From the NCBI GenBank assembly GCA_018672475.1, contig JABHFS010000127.1, positions 1 through 33,715 on the forward strand: DNA of 33,715 bases, given 5' to 3'. The notes beneath the pieces were generated by a model that worked only from the letters and a program-made list of their open reading frames with translations, was not told where the DNA came from and searched no databases. Below, one piece after another: positions 7,518 to 15,782 of this stretch. The stretch is from Gemmatimonadota bacterium. Lineage in GTDB: Bacteria > Latescibacterota > UBA2968 > UBA8231. How positions within the stretch are numbered: position 1 is the stretch's first letter; the number at the start of each line of letters is the position of its first letter. Made by a program: the position numbers and the translations under genes.

Positions 7518-8855
7518 ATGGCAGCAAAAGAACAACGCGCAAGCAATCTGATTTGGATCTTCGGCGACCAGCACCGTGCCCAAGCGCTAGGGCTCGCCGG
7601 TGATGCGAATGTGTCGACGCCGAATATCGACGCGTTGGCCGCGGAAGGCGTCACCTTTGAACGCGCCGTCTCGGGCAGCCCGTTGTGTTGCCCGTATCGT
7701 GGCTCGCTATTGTCGGGGCGCTATCCGCATAAGGCGGTACCCGGGCACCAGATGCAGCTATCGCCCGATCTGTTTACTATCGCCCAGCCCTTCAAAGCAG
7801 CCGGTTATTCTACCGCGTGGTTCGGTAAGTGGCACGTGGATGGTTTCCAGGAGCGGGAAGGCCGGGCCGCATTTCATCAAATACCGAGAGAGAGGCGCGG
7901 CGGTTTTGATACTTGGATCGGCTATGAGAACAACAACGCGCAATACGATGCTTGGGTACACGGGCACCGCGGCGGAGAGGAAGTCGAACTGCAGCGGTTA
8001 GCGGGCTATGAGACGGATGCACTGACGGATGTACTGATCGAACATATTCGTGGGCAGGCACAAGGCGATACGCCTTTTTTCGCTAGCTTGAGCGTGCAGC
8101 CGCCGCACGATCCTTATGTGGCCCCACCCGAGGCGATGGGGCGGCACAGCCCAGGGCGGATCGAATTGCGGGCCAATGTGCCGCCGGTCGCGCGCATCGT
8201 CGAGCGGGCGCGGCGGGAGTTGGCCGGGTATTATGCGATGATCGAGAATCTCGATGTTAACCTCGGGCGGGTAGTAAGCGCGCTGCGCGAAGAAGGGCTC
8301 TACGACGATACGCATATCGTGTTCTTTTCGGATCACGGCGACATGCACGGCTCGCATGGGCAGTTCCGCAAAACGGCGCCCTGGGAGGAGTCGATTCGCG
8401 TGCCTTGCGTCGTTGGCGGCGGCCGGCGCTATGAGATGAAGTCGGGGACTCGGTCCGACGCGCCGATCAACCATGTCGATATGGGGCCGACTGCGCTGGG
8501 TTTGTGCGGAATCGAGGTACCCGACTGGATGCCCGGCACTGACTACTCGCATCATCGATTGCGCAAAGTGGCCTCTGGCGTGGAGCCGGATTCGGCTTAT
8601 CTACAATTGGTCGTACCCACGGGCCATGGCGATAGCGTCGATCGGCCCTGGCGGGGGATCGTCACGCGGGATGGGTGGAAATACGCGGTACTTGAGGGGC
8701 AACCGTGGATGATGTTCAACTTGGCGGAGGATCCTTTTGAATTGGTGAATATAGCGCACAATACCGCCTTTCGCGTTGAACGAGCGCGGTTGCAGAAAAG
8801 ATTGTCGGAATGGATCGACGAGACCGGTGATGTTTTTACATTACCGGAGCTTTAG
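7518..8855 (+). CDS. Sulfatase (formylglycine-dependent, alkaline-phosphatase superfamily), 445 aa
   Basis: The N-terminal metal-binding strand is IWIFGDQHR (Asp17), followed by TPNIDALAAEGV. The catalytic cysteine motif C-x-P-x-R is C57-C-P59-Y-R61, within SPLCCPYRGSLLSGRYP, so Cys57 should be converted to formylglycine by a formylglycine-generating enzyme. A second metal block, FFSDHGDMHGSHG, is present near residue 273. No signal peptide is visible, so it may act in the cytoplasm on small sulfated sugars or other sulfate esters. The length is normal for the family. ATG 7518 follows a GGAAGG site that overlaps the end of the upstream gene. No sulfatase-maturation enzyme is encoded in the window. 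Confidence 0.92.
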   Translation: MAAKEQRASNLIWIFGDQHRAQALGLAGDANVSTPNIDALAAEGVTFERAVSGSPLCCPYRGSLLSGRYPHKAVPGHQMQLSPDLFTIAQPFKAAGYSTAWFGKWHVDGFQEREGRAAFHQIPRERRGGFDTWIGYENNNAQYDAWVHGHRGGEEVELQRLAGYETDALTDVLIEHIRGQAQGDTPFFASLSVQPPHDPYVAPPEAMGRHSPGRIELRANVPPVARIVERARRELAGYYAMIENLDVNLGRVVSALREEGLYDDTHIVFFSDHGDMHGSHGQFRKTAPWEESIRVPCVVGGGRRYEMKSGTRSDAPINHVDMGPTALGLCGIEVPDWMPGTDYSHHRLRKVASGVEPDSAYLQLVVPTGHGDSVDRPWRGIVTRDGWKYAVLEGQPWMMFNLAEDPFELVNIAHNTAFRVERARLQKRLSEWIDETGDVFTLPEL

Positions 8856-9012
8856 TGCGTAGCTGGAAATGTAATTTGGTCGGTGCGATCGCCAGATCCA
8901 CGGCGAAGGCATCATGTGTTACGGGTTGGTTACTCAGACAGATCAATACTGAATGTAGTGAAAAAACCGATCGCTAATAGGCGATTAAAAGTGAGGACTG
9001 GGAGTCCGTATT

Positions 9013-9900
9013 TTGCAGATCGAACGCTTTGTTGGACATCCGATTATCCACTCGCAGCTACCAGGTTTAGAAGGTGAGCGCGGTGAGAATATCAATGGCC
9101 CATCGTTGATCAAGGTGCCCGAATGGGTAGAAGGTCGTTTGGGACGCTATTATCTGTACTTTGCGCATCACAATGGGGCCTATATTCGCATGGCCTACGC
9201 TGATGATTTAGCTGGGCCATGGACGGTGCACGAGCCCGGAGTCTTGCATGTGGATCGGGCCCCCGGGCGTCGGCATATCGCCAGCCCGGATGTGCATGTG
9301 GACGAGCAGCGGCGGCAAATTCGCATGTACTTTCACCAACCCGCAGCGGAAGATCGGCAGGAGTTGGGCCAAGTGTCCTTTGCTGCGCTGTCGGTAGACG
9401 GCATCGATTTTGTGGTGCGGCCCGAAATTCTGGGCAAATACTATTTGCGCGTTTTTCGCTATGCGGACTGGTATTATGGATTGGGCAAATACGATAATGT
9501 CGATGGGGTAATTTATCGCTCGCGGGACGGGTTAACAGACTTTGTCGAAGGGCCGCGATTGCTGCCCCAGGTGCGGCACACCGCGCTATGGGTCGAAGGC
9601 GATCGGTTGTTTTTGCTCTATACGCGGATCGGTGATCGCCCGGAAAGTATTCTGTTGGCGACGGCGGATCTAAGGGCTGATTGGCAGAACTGGTCTTTTA
9701 GTGAGCCGGTGTGTTTGTTAGAGCCTGAGATGGAATGGGAAGGGGTGCAGCAGCCTTTGGCACCTTCGCGATCGGGGGCGATTAAGGGGCAGGTGCGGCA
9801 GCTGCGCGATCCGGCGTTTTATGCCGAAGGCGATGCGCGATATGTACTTTATTCGGTGGCCGGAGAACAAGGTATCGCGATCGCGCGCTTGTTGTATTGA
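9013..9900 (+). CDS. Five-bladed beta-propeller glycosidase-like protein (GH43/GH117-like), 295 aa
   Basis: The protein has repeated beta-propeller blades rich in Y-x-L-Y-F, W-x-V and R-D-P elements: GRYYLYFAHHNGAYIRMAYAD, ASPDVHVDEQRRQIRMYFHQ and the closing block LRDPAFYAEGDARYVLYSVA. This architecture is shared by GH43, GH117 and related glycosidase-like families acting on plant or algal glycans. The acidic catalytic residues cannot be assigned without alignment. No signal peptide is seen. The start is TTG at 9013, with a GGGAG site shortly upstream. It follows the sulfatase on the same strand by 157 nt, which suggests joint action on a sulfated or decorated glycan (inference). Confidence 0.65.
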   Translation: MQIERFVGHPIIHSQLPGLEGERGENINGPSLIKVPEWVEGRLGRYYLYFAHHNGAYIRMAYADDLAGPWTVHEPGVLHVDRAPGRRHIASPDVHVDEQRRQIRMYFHQPAAEDRQELGQVSFAALSVDGIDFVVRPEILGKYYLRVFRYADWYYGLGKYDNVDGVIYRSRDGLTDFVEGPRLLPQVRHTALWVEGDRLFLLYTRIGDRPESILLATADLRADWQNWSFSEPVCLLEPEMEWEGVQQPLAPSRSGAIKGQVRQLRDPAFYAEGDARYVLYSVAGEQGIAIARLLY

Positions 9901-9950
9901 GCGCGCCGGTGATTGAATACTCTTTGTTCATGGTTGTTGTTTCGCACGGA

Positions 9951-11384
9951 TTAATAGGGTGTTTCTTTGTTCGTGATAGGACACCAACGAGCGGTGTGCA
10001 CGTCGTTCCAGAGGGCATCGAGGGCGGTGGGGGTGCCGATGCGCTGCAACGCTAATAGCGCGTTAAAGCGAGTGTAGCGATTCTCGTCGGCTAAGCTTGC
10101 TCGCAGGGCAGAAACGGCCGAGGCGGCGGCGGGGCCTATTTTGGCTAAGGCGAGTGCGGCATTGCGGCGCACTCGCTCGTCCCCATCTTTCAGGGCTTTG
10201 GCCAATAGCGCGGCGCTTTCTTCGTTTTCGGGAGAGATTGTGCCGAGGGCTTCGGCGGCGTTTCGTCGCACCCAGCGATTTTCATCGGTGAGCGCGCGGT
10301 TGAGTGCGGGAGTTGCAGTGCGGGATTCGAGCCCCAAATTACCGAGGATGTCGGCGGCGGCGGAGCGCAGGGGCCAATCCGCGCTGGCGAGCTCTTCGAT
10401 AAGGGCAGGCACGGCGGCCGGGCCAATGGCGGACAGTGCGTGGGCGGTGTCGAGGTCGGCGGGATTGCCGCCTTGCACATTGGCGGGGGCTTTGGCTTGT
10501 TTCGATTCGGCTTTGGCTAGGGCTTCCAACCGCAGGGCGTCGATAAGGGCCGGCACGGCGCGGTCGCCGAGATGGCCCAATGCGTAGGCCGTGTCGATGC
10601 ACTGTTTTTCGTCGTCGTTTTGCAGTATGGATATTAGTGCGGCCGCATCGTCTACAGATCGAGCATTGGTCGCTGGGGCACCGGCCAACCAGTGCCAGAT
10701 ATGCGCTGAGAGTCCCGGATGGGCATCTTCGGCAACCTGCTGCCAGTCTTCGTCCGTGCGTTGCCAATTGGGTTCGATAGGCTCTTGCATACGCAAAAAT
10801 TGAAATTTTAGCATATGGCGTTTGCGGTTGCTGGTATTGGCGGTGGCTCGGTGCCAGACATCGAAATTGACCAATGCGACGGTGCCGGCGGGTCCGCAGA
10901 GTTTTTGTTCTAATTCACTCGCCTTGGCCGGATCTGGGTCTGAGATATGGTTGTAGTGCTGTCGGGCGGGCATAATGCCGGTCGGTCCCATCTCGGGGTC
11001 GACATCTTGCGGATAATAAAAGGCCATTAACCAACGGAAGCGGTGGTGGCGTGCGTTGGAATCGTAGACATAATCGTCTTTGTGCCAGTTCTGGCCCTGG
11101 CTGCCGGGGCGGTTGAGGTGGCAGTAGCGGTGGGGGTGCATCGAGTAGCCGGGGCCGAGCAGGCTGTGCAAGGCGCCGCGCACTGAGGGGCTGTCGAAGA
11201 TGGCGCCCAGTTCGGGCACGCGGGGCAGAATGTTGTTGCCGGGGTTGCCTTCGGCGTCGAGGGTCGCGTCGAGTTTTTTGCTGACTTCGCGGTGGAATTC
11301 CGCCGGCTGATCGGCTTGTACGAGCGTATAGCCCTGGGTGATGAATTCGCGTACCGCGCGATCGTCGAGAGGGGTGCCGGGCAT
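9951..11384 (-). CDS. Phytanoyl-CoA dioxygenase (PhyH) domain fused to HEAT repeats, 477 aa
   Basis: Residues 1-225 form an Fe(II)/2-oxoglutarate oxygenase of the PhyH family. The metal triad is H101-x-D103 (QNWHKDDYVYD) and H178 (FDVWHRATAN), with Arg187/Arg189 as the likely 2-oxoglutarate anchor. Residues 250-465 are helical repeats of the HEAT/PBS-lyase type, with units such as LGHLGDRAVPALIDAL, ALSAIGPAAVPALIEEL and AALALAKIGPAAASAVSALR. PhyH proteins are normally about 260-300 aa, so the C-terminal half is an added domain, probably for protein binding. ATG 11384 has a strong AAGGAGAA site 7 nt upstream. It is transcribed divergently from the second sulfatase across 119 nt. The substrate is unknown. 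Confidence 0.88.
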   Translation of the reverse strand: MPGTPLDDRAVREFITQGYTLVQADQPAEFHREVSKKLDATLDAEGNPGNNILPRVPELGAIFDSPSVRGALHSLLGPGYSMHPHRYCHLNRPGSQGQNWHKDDYVYDSNARHHRFRWLMAFYYPQDVDPEMGPTGIMPARQHYNHISDPDPAKASELEQKLCGPAGTVALVNFDVWHRATANTSNRKRHMLKFQFLRMQEPIEPNWQRTDEDWQQVAEDAHPGLSAHIWHWLAGAPATNARSVDDAAALISILQNDDEKQCIDTAYALGHLGDRAVPALIDALRLEALAKAESKQAKAPANVQGGNPADLDTAHALSAIGPAAVPALIEELASADWPLRSAAADILGNLGLESRTATPALNRALTDENRWVRRNAAEALGTISPENEESAALLAKALKDGDERVRRNAALALAKIGPAAASAVSALRASLADENRYTRFNALLALQRIGTPTALDALWNDVHTARWCPITNKETPY

Positions 11385-11503
11385 CGCAAAATTCTCCTTG
11401 CCGTGAGTGTTGGTTATATGCTGCGCCGGAGCTAATTTTACGCAATAGTTTTAGATTCGACAAACGCGCCGGCTATCATTCGTTATATCTTTTAGGGGTT
11501 ATT
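11385..11503. promoter_or_regulatory. Divergent intergenic region with promoters for the PhyH-HEAT and sulfatase genes
   Basis: This 119-nt, comparatively AT-rich segment separates two divergently transcribed genes and must hold both promoters. The AAGGAGAA ribosome site of the minus-strand gene lies directly before its start. The plus-strand gene has a weaker AGGGGTT site. No clear operator palindrome was recognised. Confidence 0.5.
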
Positions 11504-12949
11504 ATGGCAAAACGTCCGAATATAATTCTCATCGTCGCCGATGATATGGGCTATGGCGATTTCGGTATCTTCAACGACGGCCCCGCACAGACGCCGCATC
11601 TCGACGCGCTTGTGCACGACGGTGTGTGCTTGAGCCAGCACTATGCAGGCTCGCCGGTGTGCTCGCCGTCGCGGGCGGCGCTGTTGACTGGGCGCTATCC
11701 GCATCGCACCGGAGCACTGACGCCGATGGAAGTACGCGGCAGGGACCGGATCGCGCTCGATGAAGTAACGATCGGCGATACATTCAAGCATGCGGGTTAT
11801 GCGACGGGGTTGATCGGCAAGTGGCACAATGGCGCACTCGACGATCGCTATCATCCCAATGCGCGCGGTTTCGACGAGTTTGTCGGATTTCGCGGCGGTT
11901 GGATGGATTATTTCAACTGGTGGATTGAACGCAATGGCCGGCGCGAGACGGCGGACGGCCGATATCTGACGGATGTCTTTACCGCGGAGGCGGTGGATTT
12001 TGTGCGGCGGCACCAACAAGAGCCCTTTATGCTCTGCGTGATGTACAATGCCCCGCACTCGCCCTTGCAGGCCCCCGACGAGGTCGTGCAGCCCTATTTG
12101 GATGCGGGTATGAGTCCGGGGGTGGCGATTACCTATGCGATGAACGAAATCATGGATCGGGGTGTCGGGCAGATCGCGCAGACGCTAGACGAATTGGCGT
12201 TGCGCGACGATACGATCCTGATGTTTACCAGCGACAACGGGCCGGCTTTTAATCTGCGCCCGGATCAGGTACCGGAAGGCATGGATACCAATACATTGCG
12301 TTATAATTGCGGTTTTAACGGTCAGAAAGGCTCGGTCTACGAAGGCGGGATCAGGGTGCCGATGATTATGAACTGGCCCGGCGGTTTAGCAGGGGGGCGT
12401 CGGGTCGACGATTTGGTGCACGCTACGGACTGGTTACCGACCTTGGCCAATGTTTGTGGCGTTGAGCGGCCGGGTGGGCGGCCTTTGGACGGGTGCGATG
12501 CGTTGCCTATTTTGCGTGGGTCAGGCGGCGAGGCCCCGGCTCGATTCTGGCAACTCAATGCCCAGCAGCCCGTCGGTTGGATCAATGCGGCGATGCGCGC
12601 GGGGCCGTGGAAATTGGTGCGGCCGCGCTTGGCCGAAAAGCCGCAGAGCGATGCCGATCAACGGCTGATGGATCGCTATGTCGAGATGGATATTAGATAT
12701 AAATATCACCCCGACGAAGTCACGACCTTGATGGATGACCCGGACCCGCAGTTGATAACCCCGCCACCGATCGCTCCAGAGCTATATAATATTGAGGACG
12801 ATCCAGAAGAAAAGAACAATTTGGCGGAATCGGAGCCGGAACGGACGAGTCACATGCTCGGTGCGTTGCAAGATTGGTTTGATGGGGTAGAGGCCGAAAG
12901 GCGGCGGATTCAGCCGGACGGGTCTATTGTAGAATTGGCGAACGAATGA
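11504..12949 (+). CDS. Sulfatase (arylsulfatase A-like), 481 aa
   Basis: This is a classical type I sulfatase. N-terminal metal ligands are D13-D14 in LIVADDMGYGD. The formylglycine motif is C53-S-P-S-R57 in SPVCSPSRAALLTGRYPH. The lysine/histidine block IGKWHNG is near residue 105, and the second metal pair D-N is in FTSDNGPAFN. The C-terminal half carries the usual YEGGIRVPMIMNWPG segment. No signal peptide is visible. It is divergent from the PhyH-HEAT gene. Its stop overlaps the start of a PhyH pseudogene as ATGA, so the two were once translationally coupled. A sulfated carbohydrate substrate is likely but cannot be named. Confidence 0.94.
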   Translation: MAKRPNIILIVADDMGYGDFGIFNDGPAQTPHLDALVHDGVCLSQHYAGSPVCSPSRAALLTGRYPHRTGALTPMEVRGRDRIALDEVTIGDTFKHAGYATGLIGKWHNGALDDRYHPNARGFDEFVGFRGGWMDYFNWWIERNGRRETADGRYLTDVFTAEAVDFVRRHQQEPFMLCVMYNAPHSPLQAPDEVVQPYLDAGMSPGVAITYAMNEIMDRGVGQIAQTLDELALRDDTILMFTSDNGPAFNLRPDQVPEGMDTNTLRYNCGFNGQKGSVYEGGIRVPMIMNWPGGLAGGRRVDDLVHATDWLPTLANVCGVERPGGRPLDGCDALPILRGSGGEAPARFWQLNAQQPVGWINAAMRAGPWKLVRPRLAEKPQSDADQRLMDRYVEMDIRYKYHPDEVTTLMDDPDPQLITPPPIAPELYNIEDDPEEKNNLAESEPERTSHMLGALQDWFDGVEAERRRIQPDGSIVELANE

Positions 12950-13590
12950 AAATACTAACCGATCAGCAGGTGGGTTTTTATCAGCGCGAAGGATATCTGC
13001 ACGCGCCGGACGTGGTTGCGCAAGAGGCCTTGGAGTTGGCCGACAATATTTTGCGAGATTGGAGTGAGTGGCAGATCGAGCAGCGGGTGCAGGGCGGGTT
13101 GTTGTAAGGTCCGCGTTCCGATCTAGACTTTACGCATCGAATGGCACATTTGTGGTCGGCGGCGGGTCGTCCATCGTATATGCGCAGCCCTCGGCGCGAT
13201 TTGGTCGGGCCCGATATGTACGCGTTGTTGGTCGAGCCGTCGCTGCTCGATTTGGCCGAAGACCTGTTGGGCACCGATGAGTTGTCGGTACACGGTATTT
13301 TCAATGTGCGGCCCAAGCTGCCGGATCAGCGCCGGACCGATACGCCCTAGCACCAGGACGCGCAATATTATCGCGACGCAGAAGAAGTGCACGTGTTGAG
13401 TATTTGGTTTTCGCTGCAGGCTGTAATGGATTTGCGTTACGAGGCGACAGAGACGGCAACACACAGCGGCAAATAATTTGGCTTTGTCGCGCGCAGCGGT
13501 AAAGAGTCTGCCGCGGTGATGGGACAAGCGAATGGCTGGCTAAATGGGATGGCAGACCGGAGCAGACCTACTGATTATCCTAAAGAATAG
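12946..13590 (+). pseudogene. Phytanoyl-CoA dioxygenase pseudogene with three in-frame stops
   Basis: Translation from ATG 12946 gives MKILTDQQVGFYQREGYLH and continues with recognisable PhyH sequence through stops at 13105 (TAA), 13348 (TAG) and 13474 (TAA), all in one frame, to TAG 13588-13590. The second stop sits exactly where the family has the Trp before the metal-binding H-x-D (DTP-stop-HQDAQYY), consistent with TGG changed to TAG. After FSLQAV the central region with the distal His is missing, so there is also an internal deletion. The ATGA overlap with the sulfatase shows it was a genuine operon member. The decay appears recent, because nearly the whole frame is kept. Confidence 0.85.
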
Positions 13591-13601
13591 AGGAGTATAC
13601 G

Positions 13602-14630
13602 GTGGCTAAGACTTGTTTGATGATGGGCGCCAGTGGCATGGCTGGGCGCTGGATCCAATGGCTTACGGAGGAATTGGGCGACCGCGTAGAAATTGTTGGC
13701 CTAGTCGAGGTCAACGAGGAAGTGCTCGCCGAGCAGGGGGCCAAACTCGGTTTGCGCGCCGACCAGCTTTTTACCGATGGCATGGAAGCCTGCGCCAAAG
13801 TGCAGGCTGATTTTTGCGGCATCGCCACCCCACCGCAATTCCACAGCGCGCTGGCCATCGCCGCGCTAGACGCGGGGATGCCGGTGATCTGCGAGAAACC
13901 GATCGCCTCTACCTTAGAAGAAGCCAAGGCCATTGCGGCCAAGGCCAAGGAGACGGGGTTGCCCTGCGCGATTATTCAGAATTATCGTTATGAGCCGAAT
14001 AAACAAGAGGTGGTGCGAATACGCGATGAGAAACGCTTGGGGCGGTTGCAGCATATTGTCGGGCGTTATGCTTGTGATTATCGCGAGCACGGGTCATGGG
14101 GTAAGGCGTGGCGGCACGATATGGATTTCGGTTTGCTCTTCGAAGGTTCGGTGCACCATTTCGATATGATGCGTTTTTTATCGGGCGGCGATTGCGAAGC
14201 ATTTCAGGGGTTTGGTTGGAATCCAGAGTGGTCGAGTTTTAAGCATTTTTCGAGCGGTTTTTATTTGATGCGAATGGATAATGGGGTGCATGCCGCCTAT
14301 GAGGGCAATAGTTCAGCGGCGGGTATTACGAGTTGCTGGCACAAAGAATATTATCGCCTCGAGTTTGAAGGGGGCACGGTAGAAATCGGTGCGGGCGACG
14401 AGGTGCGGATTACTCGGGTTGGGCAAGAGCTCGAGGTCTACCAGGCGCCGGCGTTGGAGCATACGGGGCACGAATATCAGTTGCAGGAGTTTGTCGATTG
14501 GTTAGAGGGTGGGCCGGCATCGGCAACGAGAATTGAGGATAATCTGCAGAGTTTTGCGTTGGTGATTGCGGCGATGGAGACTACAGAGGATGGTTCGCCC
14601 AAGCGGATTGCCGATTATCTCGAGGGTTGA
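13602..14630 (+). CDS. Gfo/Idh/MocA family NAD(P)-dependent oxidoreductase, 342 aa
   Basis: The N-terminal Rossmann fold starts CLMMGASGMAGRW and reaches the diagnostic E98-K99-P100 (PVICEKPIAS), whose Lys is the catalytic and cofactor-contacting residue of this family. The C-terminal alpha/beta domain contains GSWGKAWRHDMDFGLLFEGS and SVHHFDMMRFLSGG, with the family His that assists catalysis. The length is normal. The start is GTG 13602, with an AGAGGAG site about 8 nt upstream. It probably oxidises or reduces a sugar, inositol or sugar acid in the cytoplasm. It heads a same-strand set with an aldolase-family gene and an amidohydrolase, although 258 nt with a repeat element separate it from the next gene. 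Confidence 0.9.
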   Translation: MAKTCLMMGASGMAGRWIQWLTEELGDRVEIVGLVEVNEEVLAEQGAKLGLRADQLFTDGMEACAKVQADFCGIATPPQFHSALAIAALDAGMPVICEKPIASTLEEAKAIAAKAKETGLPCAIIQNYRYEPNKQEVVRIRDEKRLGRLQHIVGRYACDYREHGSWGKAWRHDMDFGLLFEGSVHHFDMMRFLSGGDCEAFQGFGWNPEWSSFKHFSSGFYLMRMDNGVHAAYEGNSSAAGITSCWHKEYYRLEFEGGTVEIGAGDEVRITRVGQELEVYQAPALEHTGHEYQLQEFVDWLEGGPASATRIEDNLQSFALVIAAMETTEDGSPKRIADYLEG

Positions 14631-14677
14631 CGGCCCGTTCGCGGCTAGGTTTGCTCTATAAGCTGCGCCAGGTGTGC

Positions 14678-14793
14678 CGCCCGTCCCCTTCAATCGGGTC
14701 TCGATCCTTTAGGTGCACGGTTTAGGTGAAGTGATCGCAGTTGGTTGAGGGGCGCAAACATTTGCCTTCTCAGTTGCTTCCCCTAATGGATCT
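14678..14793 (+). repeat. Intergenic element copy A (116 bp), related to 30880-30995
   Basis: This stretch aligns end to end with 30880-30995. Both begin CGCCCG-N-CCCCTTCAAT and share a GTAGGTG-like block, GATCGCA, CATTTGCCT, CTTCCCC and a terminal GATCT. By eye roughly two thirds of positions agree, with few gaps. Both copies are on the plus strand, after a Gfo/Idh gene and before another plus-strand gene. Possible hairpins include CCCG...CGGG around the TTCAAT loop and GCAA-NCAT-TTGC. It could be a REP-like palindromic repeat or a structured leader RNA. Confidence 0.6.
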
Positions 14794-14888
14794 CGGGCGT
14801 GCTGCGGGATGGCTTGGTGAAGGAAATGGGTAAAACGAATAGTGTTGGGTGAGATATAGTTGATCAAGTTATATAAAAAGGAGAAGAG

Positions 14889-15773
14889 ATGAGTGAGGTT
14901 ATGAAGGGAATTTTTGCGGTGATGCAGACGCCGTTGCGGGAGAATGGGGAGCTGGATGTGAAGAGTTTGGAACGGCAGACCGGCTTTTGCATCGAGTGCG
15001 GGGCGCATGGGTTGGTGTTTCCCGTTCTTGGCGGGGAGTATCAGTTTTTGAGCGAAGGGGAAAGGGCGCAGTTGGTGGAAGTCGTGGTCAAGACCGCGGG
15101 CGGGCAAGTGCCGGTGGTTGCTGGGGTCGCGGGGCCGGTGAAGGAGGTGGCGGTGGTGTGTACGGAGGCGGCGGTAAAGGCCGGGGTCGATGCAGTGGTG
15201 GCGCTGCCGCCGGCGGGCGGGCGGCAAGAGGAGGTACGGGAGTATTACGAGGCGATCGCCAAGGCGGCTGGGCGGCCGGTTTTTTTGCAGCATACTTCCG
15301 GGGGGTTGAGCGCGGATTTTATGCGCGAGCTCTTTGCCGAGGTCGAACATATTGATTATCTGAAGGAGGAGCAGCAGCCTAGCGCGCACCAGATCAGCGC
15401 GGTGATCAATCAAGTCAAGGAAGGCTGCCTGGGCGTGTTCGGTGGTGGCCACGGACGTTGGATGCTGTCGGAGATGCGGCGGGGGGCTAGCGGTTTTATG
15501 CCGGCAGCCGAGGCAATCGACGTGCATGTGCAGATCTGGGACGCCTATCAGGCGGGTGACGAGCGCCGTGCGCGCGATATTTTTAATTTGTTATTGCCAC
15601 AGATCAATTTGATTATGGCGGTCGGCTTGAATGTTTGCAAGGAGATTCTGGTGCGGCGCGGGGTGCTCGAAAGCGCCCGGTTGCGCGCTCCGGGAGCGCC
15701 GGTGATGGATGCTGAAGACGGTCGCGAATTGGAAATGATCATGGCGGATTTAGCCCCTTATTTCAAAGTGTGA
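14889..15773 (+). CDS. Dihydrodipicolinate synthase/N-acetylneuraminate lyase (DapA/NanA) family protein, 294 aa
   Basis: This is a class I aldolase (beta/alpha)8 barrel of the DapA/NanA family. The Schiff-base Lys is K159 in HIDYLKEEQQPS. The substrate-carboxylate strand GLVFPVLGGEYQFLS replaces the GTTGE-type motif of DapA. The conserved Tyr of the family's 'LYNxP' strand is replaced: the sequence reads VFLQHTSGG (Gln134-His135). It is therefore unlikely to be the lysine-pathway enzyme and more likely a 2-oxo sugar acid aldolase or dehydratase. ATG 14889 follows a good AAAAGGAGAAG site. The amidohydrolase gene begins 9 nt after its stop, in one operon. Confidence 0.86.
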   Translation: MSEVMKGIFAVMQTPLRENGELDVKSLERQTGFCIECGAHGLVFPVLGGEYQFLSEGERAQLVEVVVKTAGGQVPVVAGVAGPVKEVAVVCTEAAVKAGVDAVVALPPAGGRQEEVREYYEAIAKAAGRPVFLQHTSGGLSADFMRELFAEVEHIDYLKEEQQPSAHQISAVINQVKEGCLGVFGGGHGRWMLSEMRRGASGFMPAAEAIDVHVQIWDAYQAGDERRARDIFNLLLPQINLIMAVGLNVCKEILVRRGVLESARLRAPGAPVMDAEDGRELEMIMADLAPYFKV

Positions 15774-15782
15774 GGTGATAAA

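Noticed and set aside
8856..9012. Short gap with small palindromes near 8970-8990
   Set aside because: ATCGC...GCGAT is too short to call. No gene or RNA pattern is visible.
12946..13590. Stop-codon recoding in the PhyH frame
   Set aside because: Two different stop codons at non-equivalent sites and a missing central region fit decay better than recoding.
14678..14793. Known riboswitch (SAM, cobalamin, TPP, glycine) or 6S RNA
   Set aside because: The conserved boxes of those classes are not present in either orientation, so I report only an unclassified element.
14709..15527. 272-codon minus-strand frame over the aldolase-family gene
   Set aside because: Low-complexity His/Pro/Arg-rich translation opposite a gene with a clear Schiff-base lysine motif.
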